A stretch of DNA of 64,000 nucleotides, taken from positions 19,597,022 to 19,661,021 of the forward strand of contig NC_046627.1 of assembly GCF_900324465.2 (NCBI RefSeq), given 5' to 3'. Source of the stretch: Anabas testudineus (lineage: Eukaryota; Chordata; Actinopteri; Anabantiformes; Anabantidae). The position numbers and the translations under genes were made by a program. Below the pieces are notes generated by a model. That model ran no database searches and was not told the origin of the DNA. It saw only the letters and a list, made by a program, of their open reading frames with translations. Within the stretch, counting starts at the first letter, position 1; each line of letters starts with the position of its first letter. Below are positions 46,561 to 64,000 of this stretch, piece by piece.

Positions 46561-47700
46561 GATAAACGGACAAACAGTAACATGCAGAGAATAACGGTGT
46601 TTTATTTAATATTACAAAAGATTACATTAAAAAATTTAATTAGCAATTGGATCTGACTCAACTCAAATGTGATTTATAAAAAAATCGAGATCGTCACTGT
46701 ATACTTGTGCAAAGTCTGGGCTTGAACAATTTTGATTGAAACTCTGTTAATGCATCAGTCGTCACATGTTCTGCAGTTTATATTTTAAGTATTTGTATCT
46801 TACAATTTCTTAAATTTCCATCACATGGTTTCTGACGCATAAATGATGTTAAAAGAATTGTATTTCTAATCATTTATCCCACATATAACATTATATAGGT
46901 CCCCTGTTCCCCACGGTAATTACTGGACCAGGACCTCTGCTCAACTGACACTGTGGCATAAAGAGAAGACATACAGGTTAGCAGACTATCACATTTCTTC
47001 TCTGAAGTGGGTGAACCTTGTGCTGCTCTTCTGGAATAAAACTGTCCACAACAGACTAAAAGCATCCTGTGTAACCATGGAGCTGTGGCTCTTCATGGCC
47101 TTATGAAATTCAAATTAGCCTCTCTATTCTATTTCCTGATGAAAAGAAAGAACACCAACAGTGTGCTGTTATCTACACAGCACCTGTATTAGAACAGAAG
47201 GAGATCATGTCTTCCTCTATCACTCAGTGCGTTTCAAATTAACACATCTGTACAATATACTCTCTGTCTGTAATATGAAGCTGGAAACAATAGTAATCTT
47301 TTTTTTAAATACCTCAAATCTTTTATCATCCATACAAATACAAAGCACGTGGATAATTTACAGTAAATTATTCATGAGCATAGTAACAACAGATCCACAC
47401 ACACCCTCCAGGTACCTCATGCTAATGTATACTGACAGTCATGTACCATCTGAATGAAGTTAACATATTGTCTTTTCCTTTCTCTGTACAAATAATGGGG
47501 ACTGTGCAAAATTGCAGGGATCCAGTTGCTTTATTGCTGCTTTTGTCTATACATTTATTATCACTGCATTTAAAAAAGCACTTAAATAAACTACAATGGC
47601 ATGTTAATATAAAAGTTTTGATTATTATGTATTTATTGCTCTTTCCTTCATGTAGGACTACTGTAGTGATGTGTTAGTTATTAATAATGCTACTGCAGCA
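46561..47700. other. intergenic region left of ptgr1 copy 2
   Basis: AT-rich; from about 46,910 it parallels the flank of ptgr1 copy 1 (33,915-34,140), so the duplicated unit begins here. Short ORFs are not conserved between the two flanks and are not credible genes. Confidence 0.6.
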
Positions 47701-47713
47701 TGCAGGTTCCACA

Positions 47714-51719
<4,006 letters not shown>

Positions 51720-51725
<6 letters not shown>

Positions 51726-51815
51726 ATTAAATCTGATTGGCTGAAACCTGAGCGCAGCGTCGTACGTATGACGTAGGACGTTACGCTGTCGATGTGCGGT
51801 TAGTTTGGACCAGAG
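51720..51815. promoter_or_regulatory. ptgr1 copy 2 promoter
   Basis: A reverse CCAAT box (CTGATTGG, 51,733-51,740) is followed by a CpG-rich run with TATGACGTAGGACGTTACGCTG. The GGACGTTACGCTG string is shared with copy 3 (57,486-57,498). Similarity to copy 3 stops about 50 bases later, so no haus3 exon 1 relic is evident here. Confidence 0.6.
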
Positions 51816-53989
51816 CCAAAGAGGTATTTCTCCAACTCATTCATAGAGTTTATCCAGTTAAAACCCATTGTAGAAAAATTAGAAATTATATTTGTACGTT
51901 TTGCTCACTTATTTTGGCATTAACCATTTGTGAGCTGAGCTTAATGAATATTAACATTCATACTGAAGAGATCTTAGAAAATGTGGTGTGTGATTTAGTT
52001 GACCTGATTTCAGATTCTTAAATATAAATCCACTGGTTTTAAAGGAATTCAGAAAGTACACAACTTTTTTAAAAATATAAATGCTATATAAACTATTCTT
52101 TAAGTCAAGTCTCCACTGCTAATAAAGATTGGAAATAAAAAATTGTCTCAGAGCCCTAGAGATGAGGTTTTTATTAAACCAGTCTGGTTTGGATGATAGA
52201 TACAGCCATTTAAAAAAGTTAGTTTATTATGTTTTGTGTGTAAACAATAGCAGTTGTCTCTATTGGGTAAATACAACCTCAGATGAAGACAAAACATATA
52301 ACCCTTTTCACTGTGCCATTATATATTTAACAAAAAAGAAGCTGAAAAAAAAAACCATGTGGGTAACACTACTGTAAGTATCCTTCATGAAATAACTTGA
52401 GGGAATTGTTTCCCTGTATGACTTTATCAGTCTCTGATATCATTGTAAAGGACTGCTGGCCCGATCTTCTTTATAACATTGCTTCAGTTCATTGAGGTTT
52501 TGGGGCATTTGCTTGTGTAGTTAGGGCTCGTTGCTGCAAAACACACCTCAAATCATCAACCCTCCACCGCTGTGCTTGAAGGTGGGTATGAAGTGTTTCT
52601 GCTGAAATACCACTTCTGTTTCTTTTTCTTCATTGTTTGTCTTTTTAAAATTGTGCTGTCATGGACTTTATGAGTCATGTATTGTCTGAGATGTCCGTCT
52701 GTGGTTATTTTGTATTTCTCTGAGCCTGGCACAATCTGACCTTGGGTGAATGTGCTGGACGTTCACGCCTATTAGCAGCTGTCATAAAAGTATTCCACTT
52801 TCTTTCTCACTGTAAAACGTTGAACTCCAGTTGTTATGTATTCCCTCTTGGCATTGTGTTAACACACATGCCATGTTCAGACTTTTGTGCTGGATTTGGA
52901 TGCTCTTTTGAAAGAAACTGCAAAGCCAAGTGATGAGGGACAACTTTTCAGCAGTGATACGTTAATATTCACTTAATGTTTTAATTAAGCAAATATTAAC
53001 TTATCACCTGTGAACTGACTTATTGTTTTCTTTAGCATTGTACTGTAAGGAAGATGCAGAATTAGATAAATCTAAATAAGTAATCCTAGTTATAAACTAA
53101 CATTTAGTCAATGCTAAGTTAAGCAAATTATCTGGTGAGGAAAACCATTCTATATGTTTCACAAAATAATCTATAAGATAATAATTCGTCATATGTTACT
53201 TCATGTCTCGACATGTTTATCTTATGGACCCCTTTAACTGGGTCATGATGATGCTAATATGACATACTATAACCTATAGTAGGAGTCATTTCTGAATTAA
53301 AGTCTTACCTACAAAACAGAATTGTTTATAATGTGCTTTTGTTTATAGCCTCCTAAAATATAAAGTTAAACGTACGGCATGGATTAGCACTAAGGAGAAC
53401 ATCAAATTGCTGCTGCAGCTTTTAACTGGTTTGGCCATATCATACTATATCAATCATGTCCTTATGGATGTTTATGCTGTAGGAGCATGGGGATCTTTCA
53501 GATCAGTTTGAGGAGTGCCTACAGTTTGCATTTATTGTGTGTCATACTTTTTCATTGTAAATTACATTTTACTAAACATATTTGTCATTATTACATGTTA
53601 TAAAAAAGACTCAGTATTAATTAGTTTTTTATTAATTAGAGATAATCTATAGATTATCTTGCCTTAGATACTGAAATTTTTTTTTTTAATATTACTCTTT
53701 AATCACATTTTTATTTCTCCTACAGTATAAAATTCTTCATCCTCAGTTGATGTGAAAGCTCAAATCAGGTGTGTTCAGCCACTCAGAGGCTGTAAGTTCA
53801 GGCATGGTTGAAAAACAAGCAGGACAGTGACCTTCAAGGTCCCTGGTTGGCCCCCCCTTCGTATGTTATCACTGAAGTCATCATAATTTGACCGACTGTT
53901 GCAAATTGCTGAATTGCTATGTATGACTCCTGTACTAATGTGTCCATTATCAACAATCCTCCTCTATTGATTCTTCTTGTTGCTATAAA
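51816..53989. other. intergenic region between ptgr1 copies 2 and 3
   Basis: AT-rich, with an old Tc1-like remnant (52,455-52,990). The rest, including 53,000-53,900, shows no gene, RNA or repeat that I recognise. Unlike the interval after copy 1, no haus3 piece is visible. Confidence 0.55.
52455..52990 (-). mobile_element. ancient Tc1-like transposon remnant
   Basis: Recognisable fragments of a common teleost Tc1-like element: CTTCAGTTCATTGAGGTTT, CAAATCATCAACCCTCCACCGCTGTGCTTG, ACAATCTGACCTTGGGTGAAT, GGCATTGTGTTAACACACA. Heavily decayed, no terminal repeats, no usable frame. Confidence 0.7.
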
Positions 53990-57409
<3,420 letters not shown>

Positions 57410-57410
<1 letters not shown>

Positions 57411-57600
57411 GGAAGACAGAGGGCGGGACCCAAGCCTCAATCCTCAAATCTGATTGGCTTTGACACAGTCTCGTAAGCGTGACGGAGGACGTTACGCTGC
57501 TACTGCGTGCTGACGTGATGTCAGTTTGGATGTTTGGCGCGTATAGCTAACTAGCTAACCGACGGGAGGCTAATAGGCAGAGGTCCTGAATAAAATTGTA
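57410..57600. promoter_or_regulatory. bidirectional promoter, ptgr1 copy 3 / haus3, with haus3 exon 1
   Basis: The gap between the two divergent first exons is short and CpG-rich. It carries a CTGATTGG box (57,450-57,457), GGACGTTACGCTG and a CTGACGTGATGTCAG CRE-like palindrome (about 57,510-57,524). The noncoding haus3 exon 1 ends at 57,597 (AAAATT|GTAAGT). A shared promoter is inferred from spacing. Confidence 0.65.
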
Positions 57601-58264
57601 AGTAACAAAGCATGAATGTTTATTAGCTTTGTTTCTAGTGTTGACGTTTGTTGACAAGACAGCATACGAGAAATCTGTTTGAACAAAAGTGATAAGGAAG
57701 GTGGTTGCTACTAGTTTGGGCACACTTTTAGTTGTTAACTTAAACGGAAATTGTAGCTAACCTTAATTTTACCAGCTAGGTAGCTAGCTAGCTGGCTGTT
57801 GACACCGATCTCTCCTTACAATACATTCACCGGATGAAAAAAGCAAATGTTTGTGCAGTTTATGTTCCCCTTTTGACCAAAATACATATAAATTTGCAAA
57901 GAGACTGTCGATTGCGTTAACGTTACCTGTTCACTACTTTAAATGTTGATTTGTGTTGTAACCCCTGTTGTACCCTATCATAAATTACTGTAACATTAGT
58001 TAGATTGAAATTCCTGTTGCTTAGCAGTTGATAAACTGGAACTAAATAAAAAGGATTTTGTTCGGAGAGAATAACGTATATACATTTTGTAAAAATTGTA
58101 TGTAGTTTTTTTTTAATTTGTGTGGGTTTAAACAACTCAAATAGTTTGTATATAATTATTAAATAATTGTATTGTTTTTGTTTAACCTAATTCTTTGTGA
58201 ATCACATTATGCTGCTGTGTGACTGACTTGCACACCAACAAGGAGGACTCAGTTCTAAACCACT

Positions 58265-61200
58265 ATGTTAGACGGTGGCCAGTTTGTGGAGGCCCTGGGC
58301 CGTCTAGGTTATCCTGGTGCATTATCACTGAAGGCATCAGAGTTTGACTGGCTGTTCGACTGTGCCCCAGAGAACCTTCACTTCTTGCGCTTTTTCTGTC
58401 GGACATTAAACCGGAGCAATGTTCTCACCACTGAGGAGGCACGTGCTTTTCAGGAGCTACGGAAGTCTGGCAAGCCAATTCTGGATGAAGCAGCTTTGGG
58501 CGAGGTTCTGAAAACCATTGGAACTTCAGATGGGGGCAGAGCAAACAACGTAGGGCCCTCTTCTTCATCTTCCAGCTCTATGTTTGCAGCAGATGGGGAT
58601 GTCACCATAGAGGACTTGGAGGCAGAGCTCCAGGCACTGTGTAAAGAGAAAGAACTGAAGCAGCGACGCTACAATCGGTTGCAGGTTGTAGCCACATCCC
58701 GTGCAGATGTTGACCTACGACTCACTGCAGAGCTGGAGAGTGGTACATGTAGGCTAAAGGAAACCAGTGCATCTATTGGGGCTGAGAATGCCGACACTAA
58801 CACTCTGTTACAAAACCTAACAGATGAGGTCAGCAAACTTGCTTCATATCTCCATCTAGAAGCCAAACAAAAAGGAATAAGAGAACCTGTGCCCCCGTCA
58901 AACTCTTCAATCTCCAAAAGGCACAATGTCCTCCTCTCACAGATTTCCTTGGATGCATACCTGCATCAAGAGGAGCTTAACACCAAAACACTAGCTGCCT
59001 TCACTCAGAAACATTTTTTCCAGGGAATCTCTGACATTGTTGAGACTTCTTGCTCTGAGCGCTTCCAGGTCCTTGACCTCAGTTCTTGTGAAGAGGAGGA
59101 AGAGGATGGGCTGGACAAAAGAGAGAAGGAGGACCGGTTGGTGGAGCGCAGAAGAACAGAGATGGCCAGACTTCAGTGGTCTCATATTGTGACCCAGCAC
59201 CAGCTGATGCAGGCAGTGGCAGAGGAGAAGAGTGTTAAGGCTGGACTGGATTGGCTCTCGGAGAAGTCTGCTCATACCAAGGTATACGTTATGTGTGTTT
59301 TAGTTGTGTCTATTACAGTCAAAGTTGTTCTCATGGCTTGTTATATAATTACTATTATTGCTTCCTCTCAACTATCCTTTATATCTCCACTTTACTAGAG
59401 CATTTCCACCTCCTCTTCACTGCATGTGCGTGACGCTGTGACCAAGAAGGAGCTGCAAGCTGTGGAGGCTGAGCTGGAGGCTCTGCTTCATGGACCAGTA
59501 CCTGCAGCTCTTAGAGAGTCAGCCAGGCTGCTTAATGTACCAGTAGTGAGGGGAGACCTGGCTCTACAACTGGCCAGGCAGGACTACTACACCTCCAGAC
59601 AGGATCAGGTTAGTAGGTGACATCCTTTTCAGTGATTTATTTATACTGAAAACATAAATACACAAAAAATTTACCTGTGCTAAACTCATGGTTTTGATTG
59701 CTGTTTTAACCGACATGTGAAACTGTGGAACAACTCTGCCAATGTAAGACAATCTGGAAATAACAATGAATTAAATAACAATTAACAGTCCAGTCCTCCC
59801 CCTAGGTTCGTGACTACCTACTGCGCCAGAAGGCGTCCTTTGATCTGGTCCTCTTGGCTCAAGAGATGGAGTTGAGGAGGTGGAGAACATGTTTGAAGCA
59901 GCTGGGCGACGTAAACAGCAGAATGATTAAGGAAGGTGAAGCTTTTACCTTAAGGATTGAGTCCTTGGCACATCCTGACCTTGCTATCAACCCTAGGTCC
60001 AACCCTATTATCAACTGCAGGGATGCAGCATTTAGCAGGTAAGTACCTGAAATGTGTATGTTACACAAATTTAGATGTATAACAATTTAGTACTTTTTAA
60101 AAATGTTTTTTTTAAGCATGTGTGTTGCCTTTTTCGATTCTTTCAATATATTGTAATAATACGTGATCATTTTTCTACTTATCTATTTATATATAAAGAA
60201 TAAAAGTGCAATGACAAAAAGCCCACAGTGTAACTAATTCACTAACACATTCACATCACTGTGACTGTTTGTAGATTTAAACCAGTGTTTCTCTGCAACA
60301 CCTGTGTAATCTATGTTGCTTTGTGTTTGTCCTTTATAAAATGCAGACTGTCTCTCTTTGGGATGTAATTCAGTATTATATCTTTCCTGGGTCTTTCCTT
60401 AGACTGCTTGAGATTCTTGACAATGATTTTGATCATGGTCGATCAGAGCCTTTTCGGACATATGAAGCATTGGATCAGGCTTCTCGTGACCAGGCAGACA
60501 ACCTCCAAGTGACACGAGATGCTCTAGGTGGTGCTCACAGAGAGCAGAACTACACAGCTGCTCGTCTTTATGGCGACTGTGAGGCGCTCCACAGGTCAAT
60601 GTATACAGAGCTCCAGCAGCTGGTCTTAGGGCCGCAGGTACGTCCAACAGTCAGCACTGACCAGGATCTGCTCTGCCCAAATGCACAGGTGGGTTTGTTT
60701 CCTTTTCCTTTATGTACAGTCATGAGCAGTCCTCAATGTGAGTCAGTTGATTTTAAATTATCCATGACTGTTGGTGAGGGAAGCTGGTGACACAACATAT
60801 TTTTTCTTTTGCACAATGTCAAGCACATAATAAAGAGACACAGGTGTTGGGTGAAAAAAATCTGTGTGTGATAAATGGGCCTCAGGTGGAACTGCTTTGC
60901 TACACGTCACAAGGCTTAGTATCTAGCCTGTATTTTTGTCTGTTCACCCTGTCTCCTTGCTCAAGGATGGTCATATCTTTTTACTCTATATCTACAGTTT
61001 TAAATATGAATGGCCTTCACATTTCATGTCTTGTAGTGACAACTATTTAACTACATTGCATGGCCTAAAGAAGTTACACAATAATATTTCTTGGACTGCC
61101 TTTTGCTTTTATTGCAGCACACTTTTGCTGTGGCATAATTTCAGTATGCTTATGCAATATCACATTTGTTTCAAGAGTTGCATTAATTTCTTGTCAAGAT

Positions 61201-62042
61201 TTTTTGCTTGGTGAAATCCAGGTGGTGATCATTATGTTCATACATTTACATTGACAAGAAAAGCTTTGTGAACCTTTTGGAATTTCATGGTTTTCTGCAT
61301 TAATTTGTCATAAAATGTGCTCTGTTCTTCATCTAACTCACAACAATAGAAAAACATAGTCTGCTTAAAATAATAGTACACAAACTATATGTTTTCATGT
61401 TTTTATTTAACATAACATGGAAACATTCACAGTGCAGGGCTTATATGGCAGCATTTTTCTGTTTGCAGTTATTTAAGAACTGGATATTAAAGTCCATTAA
61501 TTTATTAATATATTGAATTGGATATTTTTTAACTTTGACACTTACAGTCCTATGCACAAGGACCTTTGTAGCAGGTCTTAATATGCAAAAACAACCCTTA
61601 TATTTTCCTTTTATTTATACAATCTGTTATTTGACAGCTTATATTTATAGAAATATTTACAAACAACTGAATTAATTTACATGAAGAATTAGGATTATTT
61701 GATGTTTTTAGAGATTCAGTTAGTCAGCTCATGTACCTTATAGTTTAAAATGTGTTCTTACATTGCTGATTATTTGTTTGTCCTGTTCTCATCCCACTTT
61801 TTGTGCTTCTACAGGAGCTGACAGTGAAGCTTGTGGAAGCAGAGTCTCAGCTACAGAGACTGCAGCATTTAATGCAAGAAATCATGGGGGAGGTGAAAGC
61901 CAAGCGTTCTCAGCTCGAGCGCAATGCCCTCCTAAGGCGGGAGAGGGAGTTATACATCTATTTTCACTTGGATGCCAGACTACTGCAGAAAATAGTTGAA
62001 GATCTGGAGAGCAAAATGGCATCGAAGAGAGGGCAGCAATAG
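58265..62042 (+). CDS. haus3: HAUS augmin-like complex subunit 3
   Basis: Subunit of the eight-protein augmin complex, which recruits gamma-tubulin to spindle microtubules for branching nucleation. Coding exons: 58265-59281, 59399-59608, 59806-60041, 60403-60688, 61815-62042; 1,977 nt, 658 residues (human protein 603). Motifs shared with human HAUS3: [96 protein letters not shown]-like [11 protein letters not shown], and IVEDLESK near the end. Long helical, charge-rich stretches fit a coiled coil. An extra Ser/Glu-rich segment (around codons 90-115 and 270-295) accounts for much of the added length. A leader exon lies at about 57,530-57,597; an AATAAA signal is at 62404-62409. All junctions are in phase. 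Confidence 0.95.
61240..61400. mobile_element. Tc1-like terminal fragment in haus3 intron 5
   Basis: GACAAGAAAAGCTTTGTGAACCTTTTGGAATTTCATGG is a degenerate form of the terminal repeat of the Tc1-like family at 26,380-27,533 and 54,310-54,885. About 160 bases remain. It is absent from the corresponding intron piece of the haus3 duplicate near 41,000, as far as can be seen. Confidence 0.65.
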
Positions 62043-62585
62043 TCAAACATACCAGAGTGAACGGTTTCTGAGCAGAGGAAGTCAAAATGTGTTCTCAAAG
62101 CTTGAGGAAGTGCCAGTCTAATGAGCACACACTGTGCTTTAAGCAGAAGAAAGAAACTCACTGTCTCTGCCGATTTCAAGTGGGAACCTGCTCAAAATCT
62201 GGACATTCTCTTGTTTTGTGTGGGCGATTATTAATTAACTGAACTTTGGAAAAACACTGAACTTGAGAAAATGAGCTTTGGTTTATGTGAGGATTAGAAT
62301 TTGAATGATTGGGTTAATTTCACAGTTTTACATAAAGTAATCATAATAATTTTGTCTGTTATGATTTAAAATTCCTTTTCTTTTGGTCTTAAGTCATCTG
62401 ATGAATAAAGAGAAATATCTTAATGGAAGTTATTTTTAATTTTATATGTTTTTTTGGGTTGGCAGTTCAAACCAGGTCTTCTGGTAACTAACTTAATTCT
62501 TCCCTTTGTCTTATTTAGGCCATTGAGGGTTGAAAAGTCAAAGTTCCTCAGGTAGAGAGAGAGTAGCAGGTATTCTGATGGGGAG

Positions 62586-64000
62586 ATGGAGCAGTCCAGA
62601 AGAATGTTGTACTCTGGACCACTGTCCGAGGCGGCCCAGAAAGTCCTGGTTGCTCTACGGGCCCAGAGTTTAAATGCAGCTAGACACCACTGCGTTTCCT
62701 CCTATAGTCACAGTCAAAGTGAGTCAGGGAACAATCATAAATGTATTAGCAACTGAGTTGTTTGTTCTAGTGTTATAATTTCTTTCATATTGCACATAAT
62801 TACCTGCTAACAGGCATTGTAGTTCATCTGTTTGTCAATACAAGATTGTAGCTAAGTAACATTTCAGATGATTGCACAATACTGGCATGAAGAGTGTTGC
62901 TCTAGGATACTGTATGCTATTTCTAGTCTCTTGTAGGTGTTGTAGAATCCAGTTAAGCAAAAAAAAAAAAAAAACTGTTTTCGAACGTGCCGACTTGATA
63001 AATCACAATGACATGCAGTACTGCAGCAATTCCAAGCCTTGTTTCTTCAGAGGTTCTGCTCCAATAATAGTATTAGATCAGTAGTATTAGAAGAAATACT
63101 AGAAAATAATAGAACATTTCACAATTACACATTTAGTTTTTATGTAAAACCTTTTAGAAGGTAGTATAATTTAGAATTATTTTTATTTACTTATTTTTAT
63201 TTTATTTGCTTTCGTTTTCTTTTAGTTTTCTTGACAGTTTATGGCTTTCTCCTTTGTTGTGCATATGGTAGTGCAGAGACATGGCAGCGTGAGGGAGCCT
63301 TGCACTCAAATCACAGCGAGTATAAGTCAGGAGGAGAGGAGAGGCAGAAATGCAGATCGGTAAGTCAGATGAGGTTAGCAAATACAAAATATACACAGGA
63401 AATATGAATAATAGTATCAGATTATTTACTGCATTTACAATACTTTACACTTAACATTTGCAGATTAATCCTAAAGTATGTTGGCCTGTCCAATGACATG
63501 ACAATCACTAGTGGTGCAAGGACAAGGAGTCAGTATTTAAATTATATAAAAGGCATACCTTTCTATACTCATGCAATATCAAACCTACCCCAATGTACTT
63601 AATGCAAGTGTAAATTGATAAAAGTAACAGTATTCCTTCTCTCAATGGTTCACACCATGGTCCAGACCCCAGGTGTCCTCCTTTTCCACCTCATGCCATA
63701 AATCCTCCAACCAGAGCCAGAGTTCTCAGACCTTGGCCTACTATCAGTACTCACAGACACCGGAGAGCTCCCTGTCACCCTGTTCCTCCTCCTGCTGGGA
63801 TTATGAGCTCCAAAGGCAGACGTCTGAGACTGAAGGCTATTATCAGTGCTCACAGATGTATCCCCAGAGAAAGTACTCTCAACCCCCTGCTCACCAAACC
63901 AGCCAGGTTCAGTCATGTCCTCAAAATGAGGTGTCTGAGACAGCAGCCGCTTCCTCCCATGAAAACAGGCACACTCTGACCTTCCAAATACAGAAGAGAC
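62586..64000 (+). CDS. 5' exons of a gene downstream of haus3, possibly poln
   Basis: Three phase-compatible exons: 62586-62718 (starts MEQSRRMLYSGPLSEAAQKVLVALRAQ), 63238-63359 (or from 63226, also in frame), and 63673 to the window end, open throughout. The first exon resembles the start of human POLN (NTPLSSVAQKIMSAM), and in human HAUS3 and POLN are adjacent and share 5' exons. No polymerase domain is reached before the window ends, so the name is a hypothesis. The third exon is rich in Ser, Gln and Tyr (YYQYSQTPESS, YYQCSQMYP), suggesting a disordered N-terminal region. The Met at 62,586 may be internal to a leader spliced from haus3 exons; no promoter is evident in the 540 bases after haus3. 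Confidence 0.6.

Overview
The window is vertebrate nuclear DNA, almost certainly from a ray-finned (teleost, probably percomorph) fish. It shows spliced genes with short GT-AG introns, an AT-rich background, abundant Tc1/mariner elements, teleost SINE/LINE tails and fish-type interspersed repeats. Nothing bacterial is present. Family assignments below rest on protein motifs recognised by eye and remembered vertebrate proteins; no database was searched.

Left third (1-19,800, + strand): the 3' two-thirds of svep1, a giant extracellular mosaic protein. I can place 26 coding exons whose phases all join: 6,947 nt, about 2,314 residues to the stop. Order: calcium-binding EGF repeats, a pentraxin domain over four exons, two sushi repeats, one cbEGF behind a long (TG)n tract, 29 more sushi repeats (many in one 2.7 kb exon), three C-terminal EGF repeats and a short basic tail. 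The gene begins left of the window.

Middle (20,100-32,000): two cytosolic thioredoxin genes on the - strand (txn-a, txn-b). Between them lie scattered remnants of a second svep1 3' half, in the original order. A svep1-3'/txn block was therefore duplicated in tandem; both txn copies stayed whole while the svep1 copy collapsed, except for one almost unchanged sushi exon.

Right half (34,000-64,000): three tandem, apparently intact ptgr1 genes (prostaglandin reductase 1 / leukotriene B4 12-hydroxydehydrogenase), each with eight coding exons on the - strand. The third is head-to-head with an intact haus3 (augmin subunit) on the + strand. The first is followed by remains of a haus3 copy, so the duplicated unit was ptgr1 plus its divergent neighbour. 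Sequence similarity among the three ptgr1 copies switches partner from exon to exon, as expected from gene conversion. Between copies 1 and 2 is a tandem array with three identical tRNA-Asn(GTT) genes, opened up by a Tc1 element (itself carrying a SINE-type tail) and a LINE 3' end. The window ends in the first exons of a gene downstream of haus3, tentatively poln (DNA polymerase nu).

Functionally, thioredoxin and Ptgr1 both serve redox and electrophile handling, and both are multiplied here while their neighbours svep1 and haus3 stayed single. The most notable points are the paired 'keep the enzyme, lose the neighbour' duplications, the mosaic ptgr1 array, the (TG)48 tract replacing a normal 3' splice-site pyrimidine tract in svep1, and the apparent lack of the known integrin-binding motif in this Svep1.
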